DNA of 64,000 bases from Acanthaster planci (taxonomy: Eukaryota; Echinodermata; Asteroidea; Valvatida; Acanthasteridae): positions 477,019 through 541,018 of the forward strand of contig NW_019091453.1 of the NCBI RefSeq assembly GCF_001949145.1, read 5' to 3'. The notes beneath the pieces were generated by a model that was not told where the DNA came from, made no database searches, and saw only the letters and a list, made by a program, of their open reading frames with translations. This document shows, piece after piece, positions 37,291 through 49,180 of the stretch (positions are counted from its first letter, which is position 1; every line of letters starts with the position of its first letter). The translations under genes and the position numbers were made by a program.

Positions 37291-39758
37291 AATACAAACA
37301 GCTTATTAGCCGCATGAGTGGAGTGATCAAACACAGGAGAATACTGCACAAACCTTGAAAGTTATGGGACCTATGGCTTATTACTCTCCTGGCAAGAGTA
37401 GACATTCTCAGTCAAGGACACACATTTTGAAGGTGACATATTCAAATATCTCAATGTAGGACAGCCCTCATCTGTTAAAATGATTCAGCTACATGAATTC
37501 ACCAATCCAGCATTCTTTCCTACAAGCACAACTTTCTTTGTCCTGTTTGCCAACAGCACGCAGCGGTTGTTTCATGCACCTTGAAGCAAACATGAAACGA
37601 GGGAGGCCCCCCAAGTGTATCAGTGAAAGCAGAGTACCAACTACTGCATGAAATGAATGACCCCTTTTTTCTCAACATATTAACACTGCTTCCACCACCA
37701 TTTATGCTGCGGTCCTTCCGGATCAACAGTAATGACTTGCCCAGATTCGTTGACACATGCAATAGAACTCAGCCATATCATCAATTGGTCCGTTATACAC
37801 GTAATGCCTTAATAATCCAATGGAGACGATTTAATTGGTTCACACTTTATGAGGAGGCTAGTCTATGTGAACAATGAACACTACAGCTGTATCTGTCATG
37901 AACTTTAAAAAAAAAAGTGAACAAAATCTTCCTTTCATCCCCACATCCCAATCATACCCTCTCATGATCAGTGTTCCACAACGGGGCCCCCGTTAATCAA
38001 CAACTTCAAATAAGTCAGCAACATGCGGGGGCCATGTACAGGAAGCATTAAGGTGCACTTATGTATGGACGGGGGATTGGGCTGGGATGACACCCACACT
38101 GACTATGCCCAGGCTATAACCTGGGGAACTGCGGTGTGCTCACATTTGTTAATATTCTAATCAAACCCTCCTGACAATTATAACAGGTACCCAGATCGAA
38201 AAGATAACATGCAAGAAATCTTTCCTGACGTGGTTAAACTGCAGTCTAAAAGTAAAACAACAAACCAAACTAAATTGACAAACACTTTGTCAGATTATAA
38301 AAAGATTGAATTTGAGAATCAATTTGGACCAGGGTAGAGTTGGATAATCAAAGAGGTTTATCATCGACCATCTTCTTCCAGAGCAAAAGGAAGTCAAGGA
38401 TACATTTGTGAATTTACAAAAAGTTGGTTTTTGTTCCGTTTTAAAATGAACGATATCTCAACAAGCCAAAAATTTATCATTGCCAAATTTGCTCAACCAG
38501 TAAATGAACTAGATAAAAAGTAAAAAAAAGTACAGTTTTGCAGGCAGGAGAATGTACATGAAACCTTTTTTTTCCCTTTTCAATAACAATTGGAAGCAAT
38601 TATCAGTGAAGCTGTCATAAGGTTAAATAGTAATTTATGTAAATCTCATATGCCAAATGTGCAAATGCCAAATGTAACCATTTCCTTCCACTTCAACATG
38701 GTCACAGTTAAAAAAATGCCACCAGTTAAATTAGTTACAAGATATCCCAATGTATATCAGACAAAGCAGGCAGGTAAGCACCAAAACTAATATTCAAGAA
38801 GGTTAGTATAAACAGACATAAATACAAGTAAACAAACCAACATGCATACAGTGAAACAATGTGCTGTCTCATGTACACGACAGACGCACATCAACAAGGC
38901 TCCATTCCATATGCATTTTCCACAGCCCATTCTCCATTTTCGTTTTTTTCCCCTCCACCACACATCCCCGGCACCGCCAGACAAATCTGGACACCATAAT
39001 TCGCTTACAGGTCGCCATCACGCACGACAACGAATAACACTGGCCCCAGACCGAGCACAGCGCATTTAGCCGCCCCAACCAAGCTGTACAGTGCATTCAC
39101 GGTTGAGCAGTAATTGGGGATTGACTTGGAGGGGTCAGGTCACAGGACAGTGAAACCCTTTGCTCTCCATACGATACTTAATTCCTTTTAAGTGCAATGC
39201 AAGTTGTCAAACACCCCCCTCTAGCTGAGAAGCTGCGCTGGAGTAAGTGTGAGCTTTCAGGCTGAAATGCTGACATTTAAAGGAAGAAAGTAGTTATGAC
39301 ATGAATAGCTTTAGAAACAGCAAAGGTAATGAAAACAGAACCAAAAAGTCTCACAAGTCTTCAGCTCAGCATTTAGTTTTATTTACTTGCTTAGTATGAG
39401 GCCAAAATACTGGAAAGTACACAAGTATTTTTGCACACCTGCCAACATCTTCACTCCCGACAACAGAAAACGACGCACAATTTCCCTTACTGAAGAAAAT
39501 GACTTTTTTCCTGAATACACCCTTCTATTTGTCACTGTGGGACGGTGCAGAGCAAGCCAAGAAAGTTGGCATTTTTCTTCTATGTGTTTTTGTTCATTGT
39601 TAAGTTAACTCCAATGATTTAAGAAAAAGTTGACAAGACTTCGTTACTCTTGAATTTTCCCTCAGGCACTCTTTGGGAGAGTATTTCATGAGATTGTGTG
39701 CGTTTACTACACATTTTAATTTGAACCATATGTATTTGTTTCTATCCACCTCGAGCAG
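37291..39758. other. Non-coding stretch, nothing firm
   Basis: A/T-rich apart from a GC-richer patch at about 38930-39080. Open frames are short and overlap on both strands in that patch, with no domains. Confidence 0.4.
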
Positions 39759-40009
39759 AAGTACCCCCTGTTCCGTTGAAAAGAGTTGCGTCGGTCAGGA
39801 GGATTCATTTTGTTGGTAGCGCTGCCACGGCGATGCCGTGGCAGTCGTTTGTGATGCAGTTAGCACCAAAGGAGCCTCTGTTGCTATGGATATACCGCCC
39901 TCTCTTGGTCCAGCTTGAGGCCCTAATACCAGACATGCATGGGCCAACTCATTCAGCAGCCTTTAGGTTGTTTGGTGATTTTACTAATGTTTCACTATTA
40001 AGTTCATAA
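39759..40009 (+). CDS. Candidate terminal exon
   Basis: A pyrimidine-containing acceptor (TTTCTATCCACCTCGAGCAG, ending 39758) precedes 251 bases that leave two bases and then 82 open codons to TAA at 40007-40009. An AATAAA follows only nine bases later, at 40018-40023. The frame starts VPPVPLKRVASVRR and has a hydrophobic patch EPLLLWIYRPLLVQLEAL; there are no cysteines and no recognised domain. Its entry phase matches the phase-1 end of the signal-peptide exon at 12745, so joining across a 27-kb intron is possible on paper. The very short distance from stop to poly(A) signal and the lack of homology keep confidence low. Confidence 0.2.
39822..39844. repeat. 10-bp-arm GC-rich hairpin
   Basis: CTGCCACGGC (39822-39831) and GCCGTGGCAG (39835-39844) are exact reverse complements around a GAT loop. 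It is thermodynamically strong for its size and lies inside the candidate exon at 39.8 kb. Confidence 0.7.
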
Positions 40010-40017
40010 CTATCACA

Positions 40018-40023
40018 AATAAA
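40018..40023 (+). terminator. AATAAA poly(A)-signal hexamer
   Basis: Canonical hexamer nine bases after the stop codon of the candidate exon ending at 40009. Could be coincidental. Confidence 0.2.
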
Positions 40024-40721
40024 TGGGATAGAGGATTTTCAGTCACATGTTTTTTGATGGTAAGCGTTCAATTTCCCCAGATGTGGGAAGAAACACATGC
40101 GCCCTTGAAGTCTCTCAATGTTCTGGCGTACATGAAACTGCCAGAAGAAAATAGACGATTAGAAACTGCACGCACATACACAAACACGGTACGCTTTCTG
40201 AAATGCCTTTGCCCGTCATGTTACATCACGTGAAAAACCTCTGTGGTCCCCAAGTCTGGGCCTACATCTGATTAATGATGTCCATTTTAAACCCAAAGCA
40301 TCGCTTACAATTCAATCTACCTCAGAGCCTACAGCAGTTGCTGGATTTCCACTTGTATTTTGAATGAAAGCACTGGCTTAATGTCATTATCTCCGCTTAG
40401 ATAGAACGAAAAAAGTATTTTTAAATTGTGGATGCTCGTTTTAACATTCCGTGATCCATTGTGGGTTGTTTTGAGGTATGGTGCAGTGTCCATGAAACCA
40501 AGGTGTCTACGTTGTGTAAACAAAAAAGTTTAGTTTTTGGTCACCAAAATAACAACATTTTATCAAATGATCCTTTATTCTCCTTTCACGAATTACCAAA
40601 ATAATTGTGAATATAACGGTACATACAGACTGCAGCAAGATGTCATAAAACTACTTTACTTTCTTGTTGATGTTTTTGTTCCATCTCAACCTAGAGACAA
40701 CAAAACAAGACACATTACCAA

Positions 40722-40739
40722 ATATATATATATATATAT
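40722..40739. repeat. (AT)9 microsatellite
   Basis: Nine AT units; flanking TTTATA extends the low-complexity tract. Confidence 0.9.
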
Positions 40740-40939
40740 TTATACTTATGGAGCCCCTTCAAATTTAAGACAGTTTGCTGAATTTATTGTAGCATAATAT
40801 TCCCTCTGTGAGAAAGAAAACTAAAAAGTGACTAAATTTTTGAAACTTCACTGAAGCCATGACTCATACCACTTTTCCCCCTTTCCCACGGACACTGAAG
40901 TGACATTATAGGATGCTGATCATCAAAGAGAACGGGCCA

Positions 40940-41175
40940 TGCTTGAGTCTGTTATGGCAGCCACATTCCTCCATGTTGACACGGGTCCTTGCGACTGCGT
41001 CATCAGAGACCTCCGAGCTAAATGCCGGAGGCGATGCGTTCAGACAACCCACTATCAATTAACCCATGGCCTAATAAGTGCCGCAACTGGGACCCTGCCC
41101 TACTGTGCACTGGGGTAATTCCGCGCATAGCCTCCAGTCGGCCTGCCTGCCCCTCCTTCCCATAACCCCCCCCCA
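40940..41175. other. GC-richer island, possible conserved element
   Basis: About 235 bp with TGCGTCATCAG (AP-1/CRE-like), ATCAATTAACC and CCTAATAAGTG (NK-homeobox-like) and the short inverted repeat CCTCCG/CGGAGG. It ends in a C run near 41167. No coding frame. Confidence 0.25.
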
Positions 41176-42935
41176 CTCTGTGCCTCTCTCAAAATTCACC
41201 ACCTGAAGAAAAAGATGCTGCTTGTAATATCACAGATGTTAACATTTTACAACAAAAGTAACACATTTTCAAAACTGAAATGTCAAGGATAAAAATAACT
41301 TCACTACTTGACTTTCCACGGTAGTGCAACAAATCACACCTTGGGTTTATGAGCTGGTGTAAATTGTAGTGTCAAGCTAAAAGTCATATATTCATCAATT
41401 TACCTTACTGAAGCAAAGGCTACACTCACTGTCATGGAACCTTGTATCACTGTACAAACCAACAAATGTAAAACATAGCATGGTTTGGCTTCAGCACTGT
41501 CTCTCTTTTGTTCAGTGCGTCTCCCATAACAAACAACTGTACAGGAAAATACCAAAGAAATGCACATTTGCCTTTTGATGAGAGTCTGTTGTCAATGAAA
41601 AATTGCAGTAATTAAACCAGTTTGGAGATGTTTACACATAACTGAAAACAACAGTATTTGCCTTGAAGCGTTACTTTGAAAGGACACAGTTCATGTAATT
41701 TTTAACACATGACGTATGTCACGATAGTTACAGTATATTGTGTAAATTACTGTAATGAGATGAAGTCAGAGTAAAATAGTGAATTACACCTAACCGGAAA
41801 AACTTGTGATTGTGTCCCAATTCTGAAAGACTTCACAGCAATTATACACCAACCAGTTTAGAAAGCACCAAGTGTAAAAATTCTGGTATTGGGTAAATGG
41901 TCTTTTAGCACTCAGTGAACAAGTGCTTTTTCTGTTCGTTTTGAAATTTCAATTAGAATCTTTTGAATGGAACTTTCTAAGAGGGCAATTTTTCTCTTCT
42001 TATTTTTTCATTCTGGCTGGTTTTTTTTAACACAAGATGTCAAATTTAGAACTGCATCACACAGGTACCGGTATCCACAGCTCTTGAATAGTGTCAGACA
42101 GAATGTCATTGAGCCAGAGAGATGATATAATAGCAGCAACTGATGCACAAAGATAAACTATGGAGTGACTAGGGTTGTAGCATCTCCCTATCTCTAGATG
42201 ACAACTCCTAATGTCTTTGACAGAGTTAGATTGCTTCCTGTCAGCTGAGGTCAGCAACTGACATTTGGATGCACGTACCAACAAACTGCATATACATGTA
42301 CACGTATACGTACTGTGACGTAACAAATGTATCCTGATTCATTATGACTGAACCAGTCTGGTAGCTAGGATGAAGTGGCCAATTTCTTATTGTTTGGATT
42401 ACCATCAGGGATCATACCAGTAACTGACAGGCCAAGCAGTCTGTTCTTAGAAACAAGGACTCCACTGAGTCACTGCTGTATGAGTAACAGCTAAAAGCAC
42501 AGTACAAAATTTAAATTGACAAGTAAACTTTGACCATATCCAAGTTGCTTTGTGCTGAAGGGGAAATTCAGTTGTTGAAATTAGTCTCAAAGGTGTTATG
42601 AATTTGTAATACAATATACCAGCAAGCAAAATATCGGAACTAATAATCATGTGTAGGTAAAGGCAAAAAGCAGAGCTGGTTGCATGTCTGTGTAAAGAAC
42701 CCAGTAAAACAGACCAACAATTATGACTATGAGTGGACAAGCGAGCTAGCCAACAGAAAATGTAAACAGGGTAACAAACAAACCCGTGGGATAAACATAA
42801 TTAAATTAAGACGCGGTCCCCATGGATTTGACCTCTCAATGATGGGCAAAACATGGGCCTATGCGTAAGCTGATGGTCCGGACATATCACCCACTTTCCT
42901 CGAGACATGTAAAAATGCAAGTCAGTCACAAATCA
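41176..42935. other. Non-coding stretch, nothing recognised
   Basis: A/T-rich. TTACAGT and ACTGTAA form a 7-bp inverted repeat near 41728-41755, and ACGTATACGT is a 10-bp palindrome near 42302. Confidence 0.45.
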
Positions 42936-42939
42936 TTCC

Positions 42940-43250
42940 TTGTGTGATGGATTCTCCATGTCAGGCATGGGCCTTTGCCGGACAACAGTCAACAGGGCCG
43001 TGACGTGCCCGTGTGCTGCAGAGCATCCCGCTAATGGCGTCCTGACAGATGTGGGGAGTGACACGGTACACCATATGCCGGCCCACACAGTGCTGGTCGG
43101 GCCAGCACTGCTGGGGGGGCCGGCCTGGTATTCCGTCAAAACCCAATGCACTTTACCAACAGGCCCCAATATGGTATCAGCAACATGCAGAGGACGGGCC
43201 GCAGAGACAAAGGTCTGTCCCCAGGTGGCAATGCCTTTAATTACCGCATA
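42940..43250. other. GC-rich island, open in several frames on both strands
   Basis: About 310 bp that is distinctly GC-richer than its surroundings and carries several overlapping 60-100-codon frames on both strands. This is what GC-rich DNA produces by chance; none has a domain. It contains the hairpin CAGTGCTGG/CCAGCACTG at 43088-43110 (5-base loop) and a run of seven G near 43113. A CpG-containing regulatory element is plausible but unproven. Confidence 0.3.
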
Positions 43251-44687
43251 AAATGAAACACATCATTTAAAGCGAGCACCAAGTATATTGGCAGAAGATG
43301 CATCCAAGCGACATTAGCCACGCCCTCCTGATGCAAGAGGGGTTACCAGCAAGACATTTGCTGGTAACAGCTCATCCTACCAAGTTAATCAACGGTATGC
43401 ATATGTGTATTACTCTTTTAGAACATGGTCCCGAACAAAAGCATGCAAACTTTCCCTGCCACCAGATGTCAATGTAAATGGACTTTGTTTCATAATTCCA
43501 CAACACACACTAATGAACGAGTTGTAAGCATGTGCAGCTCATTGGACTTCCGACAGTTATGGTGTTACTCATGCACCAAAGGGAGGTACGCTGTCTATGC
43601 CTCAATGTTACCTGCAAACTCCACCCTGAGCTCCTCCCCTATTCTCAAGTAAAGTTTCCCTTCAAATGAACTTCACAACATATGAAGACAGTTTGGTTGT
43701 GGAGGAAGGAGCCACAGCAAACTGAGGAGGCCACGAAAGAAAACTCCTCGTTGTCTTCAGTCTAAATAAGTCTCAATAAATGATACACCTCCAGGGGATA
43801 ATGCTCACTACACAGGGCCAGCTACATGTACCATGGCATTTCTGCAGCAAGTCTTCTTTTTTTTTTTTTGGTATTTCATTATTTTCTGTGTGGGCAGGCG
43901 CCGGTGCTACGATTTAATCACACTTAAGAGAACACGCGGCACAAACAGGCTAGGTTGGGTTCAGGCCCCAGCGCGGTGAGCCAAGGGGTAACACAGCAAT
44001 CTGGATGCGTGCGGTTAACAAAATATAAGAAGGGAAATAAAAAGGACAAACACGTTACAGGGCGCGCACCCCGGGCGGAGTGGCACTCGCTAAATCAAAT
44101 CATCCGAGTATGGATGCCAAGGTAGTAGGCCAAGCTGGTCTATTTTTATCGGTCGTGGGCAGGTGGCCTCAGTAGAGCTGGCAAATGGGCCCAAGGGAGG
44201 TGCTCGCTCCTTGATGGTGGGGGGGGGGATGCGAGCAGGGGAGGACCGTGCCCCTATCAGTTCATGCTCTCCTCCCCAGAGTCTTGACACCCCTTGTGTC
44301 CATCTTTAACCCAACGATTAGCGACAGGATCACAGATTATTTAGGAACGAGATTTTGTGTTACTCCCTTCATTGATATCAGGGATGCCCTGAACCAAGAC
44401 AGAAGCATGTCCCTTCAGTCTTCTCTTTCTGTCTACACCCTTTGCCTGTTCTTTAGCCCAATACAGACCTTTTTATTTCAGTACTGAAAAAACCAAAAGG
44501 CAGAAGCATGTTTGCTTTAACCTTTAAATGTGCTTACACCCACTGCCTGGGTTTTTTTCTGGGACCAGAAAAAAACTAACCTGCACTTTCACTTGTTGTG
44601 CCAGTACCACTGGAGTTCTAAGCTATGACCTATAAGTCATTTTTCGGTCTAGGACAGAGAAAGCATAGATAAGTTGCTCATAAAGGC
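43251..44687. other. Non-coding stretch with GC-richer centre
   Basis: The segment 43890-44300 is GC-richer, with CGCGCACCCCGGGCGG near 44061 and a G run near 44219; a T run lies near 43857. No coding frame was recognised. Confidence 0.35.
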
Positions 44688-45132
44688 TGAGTTCGCACGG
44701 CTTGTTCTCGTATGTTCATGAACAAATCGATTTGTTGTTCCTGGGTTGGCTGGTCAAACGCCGGGGCTGGTAGTGAGTGGCAAGCAACATGCAGCATGGC
44801 GGCGGCCATGTGGGTTATTCGAGAGTTATTGTCTAGATGGGCTGAATTCTTTTCTATTTAAACAGGAACATTCACTTCTGTGTTACGGAAAATAATTAAT
44901 GTTAATTTTGCAAAACTTCCCATTGTCTGTGGCTTTAGAAGCCATCTCTCTACTTTTTGCAGCTGATCAAAATCAAAATCTCAAGAGTTTTTCCGCGTGT
45001 TCCTGTAAAAACCAGACGAGGAGGTGGTGTGTGATCCTGTGTTGTGAACAGTGTTCTTCAGTCGTGTTTGTGCCATTCGAGCGCGAGAACAAGAAACCCG
45101 TGTCAAGAACAGGCCGGCTGAACTCAACCTAA
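44688..45132. mobile_element. Possible MITE with 26-bp terminal inverted repeats
   Basis: The left end starts AGGCTGAGTTCGCACGGC and the right end, read in reverse complement, AGGTTGAGTTCAGCCGGC. Over the 26 terminal bases after the first A, about 20 match. The total is about 445 bp, with no transposase frame inside. Flanks show TAA near both ends, but not exactly abutting, so a PIF/Harbinger-type 3-bp duplication is only a suggestion. Confidence 0.35.
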
Positions 45133-45403
45133 GAGCGACAGAAGAATGCATGCATAAGAAAATGTGCACTGTATCCCACTAAAAAAATGCACTATGAACT
45201 GTGAATCAAAAGATTCAGAAAAAGAAAATAAATTCTACTACGAGGTGCAAAAAATGTCCAAATAAAAACAAAGCAATCACCAGTGATTTGTTACACGCCA
45301 TCGACTTAACATGCAAAAATTACAAGTGCTGAAGTTTTTCGAAAGGTGCAGCAGAGCAAACCTTTTTGAATGGTGAAGCACTGAACAGTCCTACACAGAG
45401 GTC
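45133..45403. other. Spacer between two inverted-repeat elements
   Basis: A/T-rich, 270 bp. No feature recognised. Confidence 0.4.
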
Positions 45404-45781
45404 TGAATAAGCCTTTTGCAAGTTAAATGTGAATAAGATCTGGTGCAATGAGTCATCTGATTGCACGTAAACATAAAAATTTGAATTCTTCAGACTAAAG
45501 CCACTGTTGCTAAACCTTGTGATTCAGGGCAAGCTTTTGCATAGCAACCACTATCTCTGGAATGGACCAGTTCCTTTGTGTTTTTCTTATCCATTGAAAA
45601 TAGTGTGCTGGTGCAAGGTGTCTCTTACGTACAATGTAACTAAGCAAAGCTTGCCCTGAATCACGAGGTATACAGCAGCAGTGTCTTTAGTCTGGAGAAT
45701 TCAAATTATTATGTTCGTGTGAATTTAAAGAACTCGGTGTACCAAAATTTATTCAAATTTAACTCCCAACAGGCTTATTCA
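45404..45781. mobile_element. Foldback/MITE-like element with ~145-bp inverted arms
   Basis: The ends are TGAATAAGCC (45404-45413) and GGCTTATTCA (45772-45781). The arms, about 45404-45550 and 45637-45781, align along their whole length as inverted copies at roughly 80% identity. Best-preserved blocks are AATTTGAATTCTTCAGACTA (its right-hand partner has C for the second T of TTC) and GTGATTCAGGGCAAGC. About 86 bp of unique sequence lies between. No open frame of note and no clear target duplication. The arms are too long and uniform to be chance; divergence indicates age. Confidence 0.7.
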
Positions 45782-47105
45782 CGCAGCTGCTGCAGAGAAA
45801 CTAAGGCTTAGCAAACTCACACATGCATGGAAACCAGCTGCGAACCAGTACATGTTGTATATGTGTATATTACACGACATTCCAGGTGGTAACCCATGTG
45901 TGTAGAGCAATACTTTTTTCCTGAGCCAAACTGGAGTGTAAAAGCACTTGTATGAAAGTAACTCAACATGCAGTGGATCCCTGATGCTGTTTGTAAGGAG
46001 CTTGGCCCTGCGAGGTATTTATTGCAAGGTGTGAATTGTTTTGATGGAACTAATATGCTTCTGCTTGTTCTGTTCAACTGAACATGGTTCCACATCATTT
46101 CATTTGGGGGGGTTTCATTACCAAAAGTACAAACATGTGGCAACCATGATGCTGTCTGTGTGATAGAGGATCCATCATTGAAAGTTCTGTGGGTTGTCTG
46201 TGGTGAAAACTAACTCAGTGTACGTTTTTAGAAGTTTTCAGATCCGATTTTCCTCCCCTCTCAATTCTCTATCAAAAAAAGACAAGAAATACAACTACAA
46301 AAGTAGGTCACTGGCAGAGAATCTTTTGGCCCAATACTAAATAATGAGGGTGTGAGAAGTCGGCAGCAGAAATAATCACGTTTCATGATGTTCACAACCA
46401 ATGTATTGAACCAATGGTCTGAAGAGACGGAAGCAAATGTACTATGCATGCTACTGTCTGGTGCCACATGCTGAGCTGATAAGTGGCTTTGTGAAACCCC
46501 CCCCTTGAGATTTTCAAATTTTATGAATTTGGCCTACTTTGAGGAGTGCAACATAATGGTTCTGCAAACATACAGCCACAAGGACAAAATGTTCACGTAT
46601 CCATGGACCTACAGTCCATTTTTGTCCAAATTTATTTTCCTGCCATTTTTACATGTACGTTGTACACTGATCAGGTGCAATAACAGGACAAATTAATCAA
46701 CAACTTAAAAACATTTCACAGTCTTTTGTTGGCCCTTTTTCTTATTCTGGCACATATGATTACTGATGTGGTCAAATAAGATAGAAGAATTAAGAATGAC
46801 CTTTTAAAATCTAATACCATACAACCTGCTGGAAGCATTAATGAAATTGCAAATCTCTAGGTGAACAATGGTGACACATTTAATTATTTTTTTGAATATT
46901 ACATAATTTTACTTTTATCTTGCTGGAAATATTTAAGCAACAACTGTCTAGTTTTGTACATGAAGTCAACGACCATGTATAAAAACCCCCCGCCACTACA
47001 CTTGGCCAAATTGAAGAAACGACGGGCTGGAGAATTACACTGCTCCAATTGAACATAAAATTATATTAATACACACATTTTCTAATCTCTTAGCCGCAAA
47101 AAAAA
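45782..47105. other. Non-coding stretch, nothing recognised
   Basis: A/T-rich. GTTCAACTGAAC is a short palindrome near 46072, and a C run lies near 46497. Confidence 0.45.
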
Positions 47106-47114
47106 AAAATTGAA

Positions 47115-47400
47115 TTGCCGCTGGCCATCTTTAAATACGTTTCGCCCTCGCATTCAGCTGAGCACGATGACGCACAAAGGAGAGTGCGAGAAAATATAAG
47201 GAAGAAATCATTTTCATCTTGTGCGCGTGCGGCCTCGGGCGTAGGGATTCATGCAAAATCTGGGCCCGTCTGTATTATCTTTGGAGACTTTGCTCCTCAG
47301 GCAAGCAGATGCGCCAAGGATCCTCGGCTTTTTTATATACATGCGTGTCGGTGTCGCTCTCCCTCACCGCAGCTGATAATTCCTAGCCCAATTTATTTTA
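47115..47400. other. Balanced island with octamer-like motif
   Basis: About 285 bp bounded by an A run on the left. It contains GATTCATGCAAAATC (POU octamer-like), GATGACGCAC and a GCTGATAATTCC homeodomain/GATA-like stretch, and is rich in CpG (GCGCGTGCGGCC). A 97-codon plus frame (47115-47408) has no domain. A conserved regulatory element is the likeliest reading, but this is untested. Confidence 0.25.
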
Positions 47401-47408
47401 TTTTCTAA

Positions 47409-48800
47409 ACCAACGCCCCTGTCCATACTGCAATATGGTGCAAAACGAAAAATGGATGTGTTTTGATTTCTGAAAGTTAACTTCATTTACGTCTGCCTTC
47501 ATGCTTGTTATCTTAAGCTGAATTGATGCTGAAATCGTTCACCTTGAACAGACAACATGCAGTTGACAAAATCCTGATTTTTTTTAATTGAGCAGTGCTG
47601 AGTCTCCTTCAACATTGTCCAAATTGCATTTCTTGTTGATAAAGATGTTTCATTCCCTCGACAGCTTAACATTTTAACGTGCATGTACACTGTCACATCC
47701 AACCACCCCTGAAAAGATATCGCCATCCGGTTTTTGGCCTGGCCTCAGGAACAGAACAAACATTCATGTAAGAAAAAGGAGAAGGAGGTCAGGTTGACAC
47801 CTTGATTTGAATTTTGTGAAGATTGATCACAGCAGTTCAACAAAGCCAATCAACCCAATGCAAACAAATGATACAGCCTGTGGTAAACTGTTATTCCCAG
47901 CTCATCCATGAAACAAGTTCCGCCCCCTGTAAACAGTGTGAGAATATACATTAAGGGATGCTCCAACTCTGTCAAGCAGTGTGGCTTTAAATTTATTACC
48001 CTTGAACTGTTTGTTGTCTCATGTACATGTACACAGTAAGATGTGACCCAGCCTTGTGAGTTGGCTCCCAAGTTGTCGGGACTAATTGGAGTAAAAGGTA
48101 TTTAAACAAATCTTACGCAGTGGTTATCAATGGAATTTCCATTTTCATTAGAATGCCATGCTATTGATACACATGCACAAATAAAGTGCTTCAAAGGCTG
48201 TCCCCTGAAAGACTAAACCTAATGCAAAAATCCACCAGAGACTCTAGATTGGGATGTGTTCGTAAAGGGATGTTTTGGGCGTTCAGACTTCATACAACGG
48301 ACACTATAACAAAGTACCTGTTGGAGAGTCACAGTATTTGTGCCACATTGTGGGACATTCAAAAACAAGCATCAGACAGGGGGGGAGGCCATATGTGTCA
48401 ATAAGCATCATGCAAACACCCATTCAAGTTCTGTTTTTGACTGAATACAGACAAACAAGTTCATTATCTGTAGTCCACAATATTTGCTTTCATCACAATG
48501 CTCCCTTTGTGCACACACATAGAGCTTGTACTGTAATTTGTAGTCCAAACATAAACAACTTCTATTGTATCAACTTCATGTTTTTAAGGGTACCCACAGA
48601 AAGCTAAGCCTTGCTTTCAACAACTGTATGATAAATATGTTTTTGTTATACTTTCAAGCATGACCAAGCATAACAATCCGGAAGAAAAATACAATCGGCA
48701 ATAAAAATGCAAAATAAAAATATTGCACAGAATAAACTTCACAGCGAGGTAAACAGTTCTCAACAAAACTTACAAACACCACCAGCAGAAAAAAAAAATC
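47409..48800. other. Non-coding stretch, nothing recognised
   Basis: A/T-rich. ATGTACATGTACA lies near 48020. A 110-codon plus frame (48275-48607) shows no domain. Confidence 0.45.
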
Positions 48801-49172
48801 AGAACCCAAGAGCAAAACAAAAATGACACTATGTGATGGAAGATGGAAGATCCAGAAAAATAATACAAATAACGGAATCTGAAGTTGGAATGTGACATTA
48901 ACTCATTAACATACAACTGTCCACAACAGACTTCAGTCAGGGTCACAAAAAGCAACCTGCCTGGCAGCAGGTCCAGAGAACCACTGAAGTAGAACAAGAA
49001 TTAGGAAACTCCGTGATAGAAGGTGAAGGACCCAAAGAAATAATAAACCTAGGAGTTGAACTTGGAGTGGGACATTAGGGGATTAAAACCTTGGCAAGTC
49101 ATTAGCATACAACTACCAATGGTGGACTTCAGTCCAGGTCGGGACATACACCACCTGCCCCAGCAGGTCCAG
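48801..49172. repeat. Diverged tandem duplication, ~180-bp unit, two copies
   Basis: Copy 1 (48801-48976) and copy 2 (48977-49172) share, in order: AGAACC, GTGATRGAAG, AGAAATAATA-type and GAAGTTGGA-type blocks, TGGGACATTA-type, CATTAGCATACAACT-type, CAGACTTCAGTC-type, CACCTGCC and GCAGGTCCAG. Differences are substitutions plus roughly 20 bp of insertion in copy 2. The block order is conserved throughout, so duplication is clear although old. Confidence 0.65.
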
Positions 49173-49180
49173 ATGGGCTG

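Noticed and set aside
42940-43251. Five overlapping 60-100-codon frames on both strands
   Set aside because: GC-rich DNA lacks stop codons in all frames; none shows a protein pattern.
12438-43975. Shared GGGTTCAGGCCCCAG at about 12438 and 43957, resembling a tRNA T-arm
   Set aside because: No cloverleaf can be drawn around either copy, and a 15-base match between two positions is expected by chance in 64 kb.
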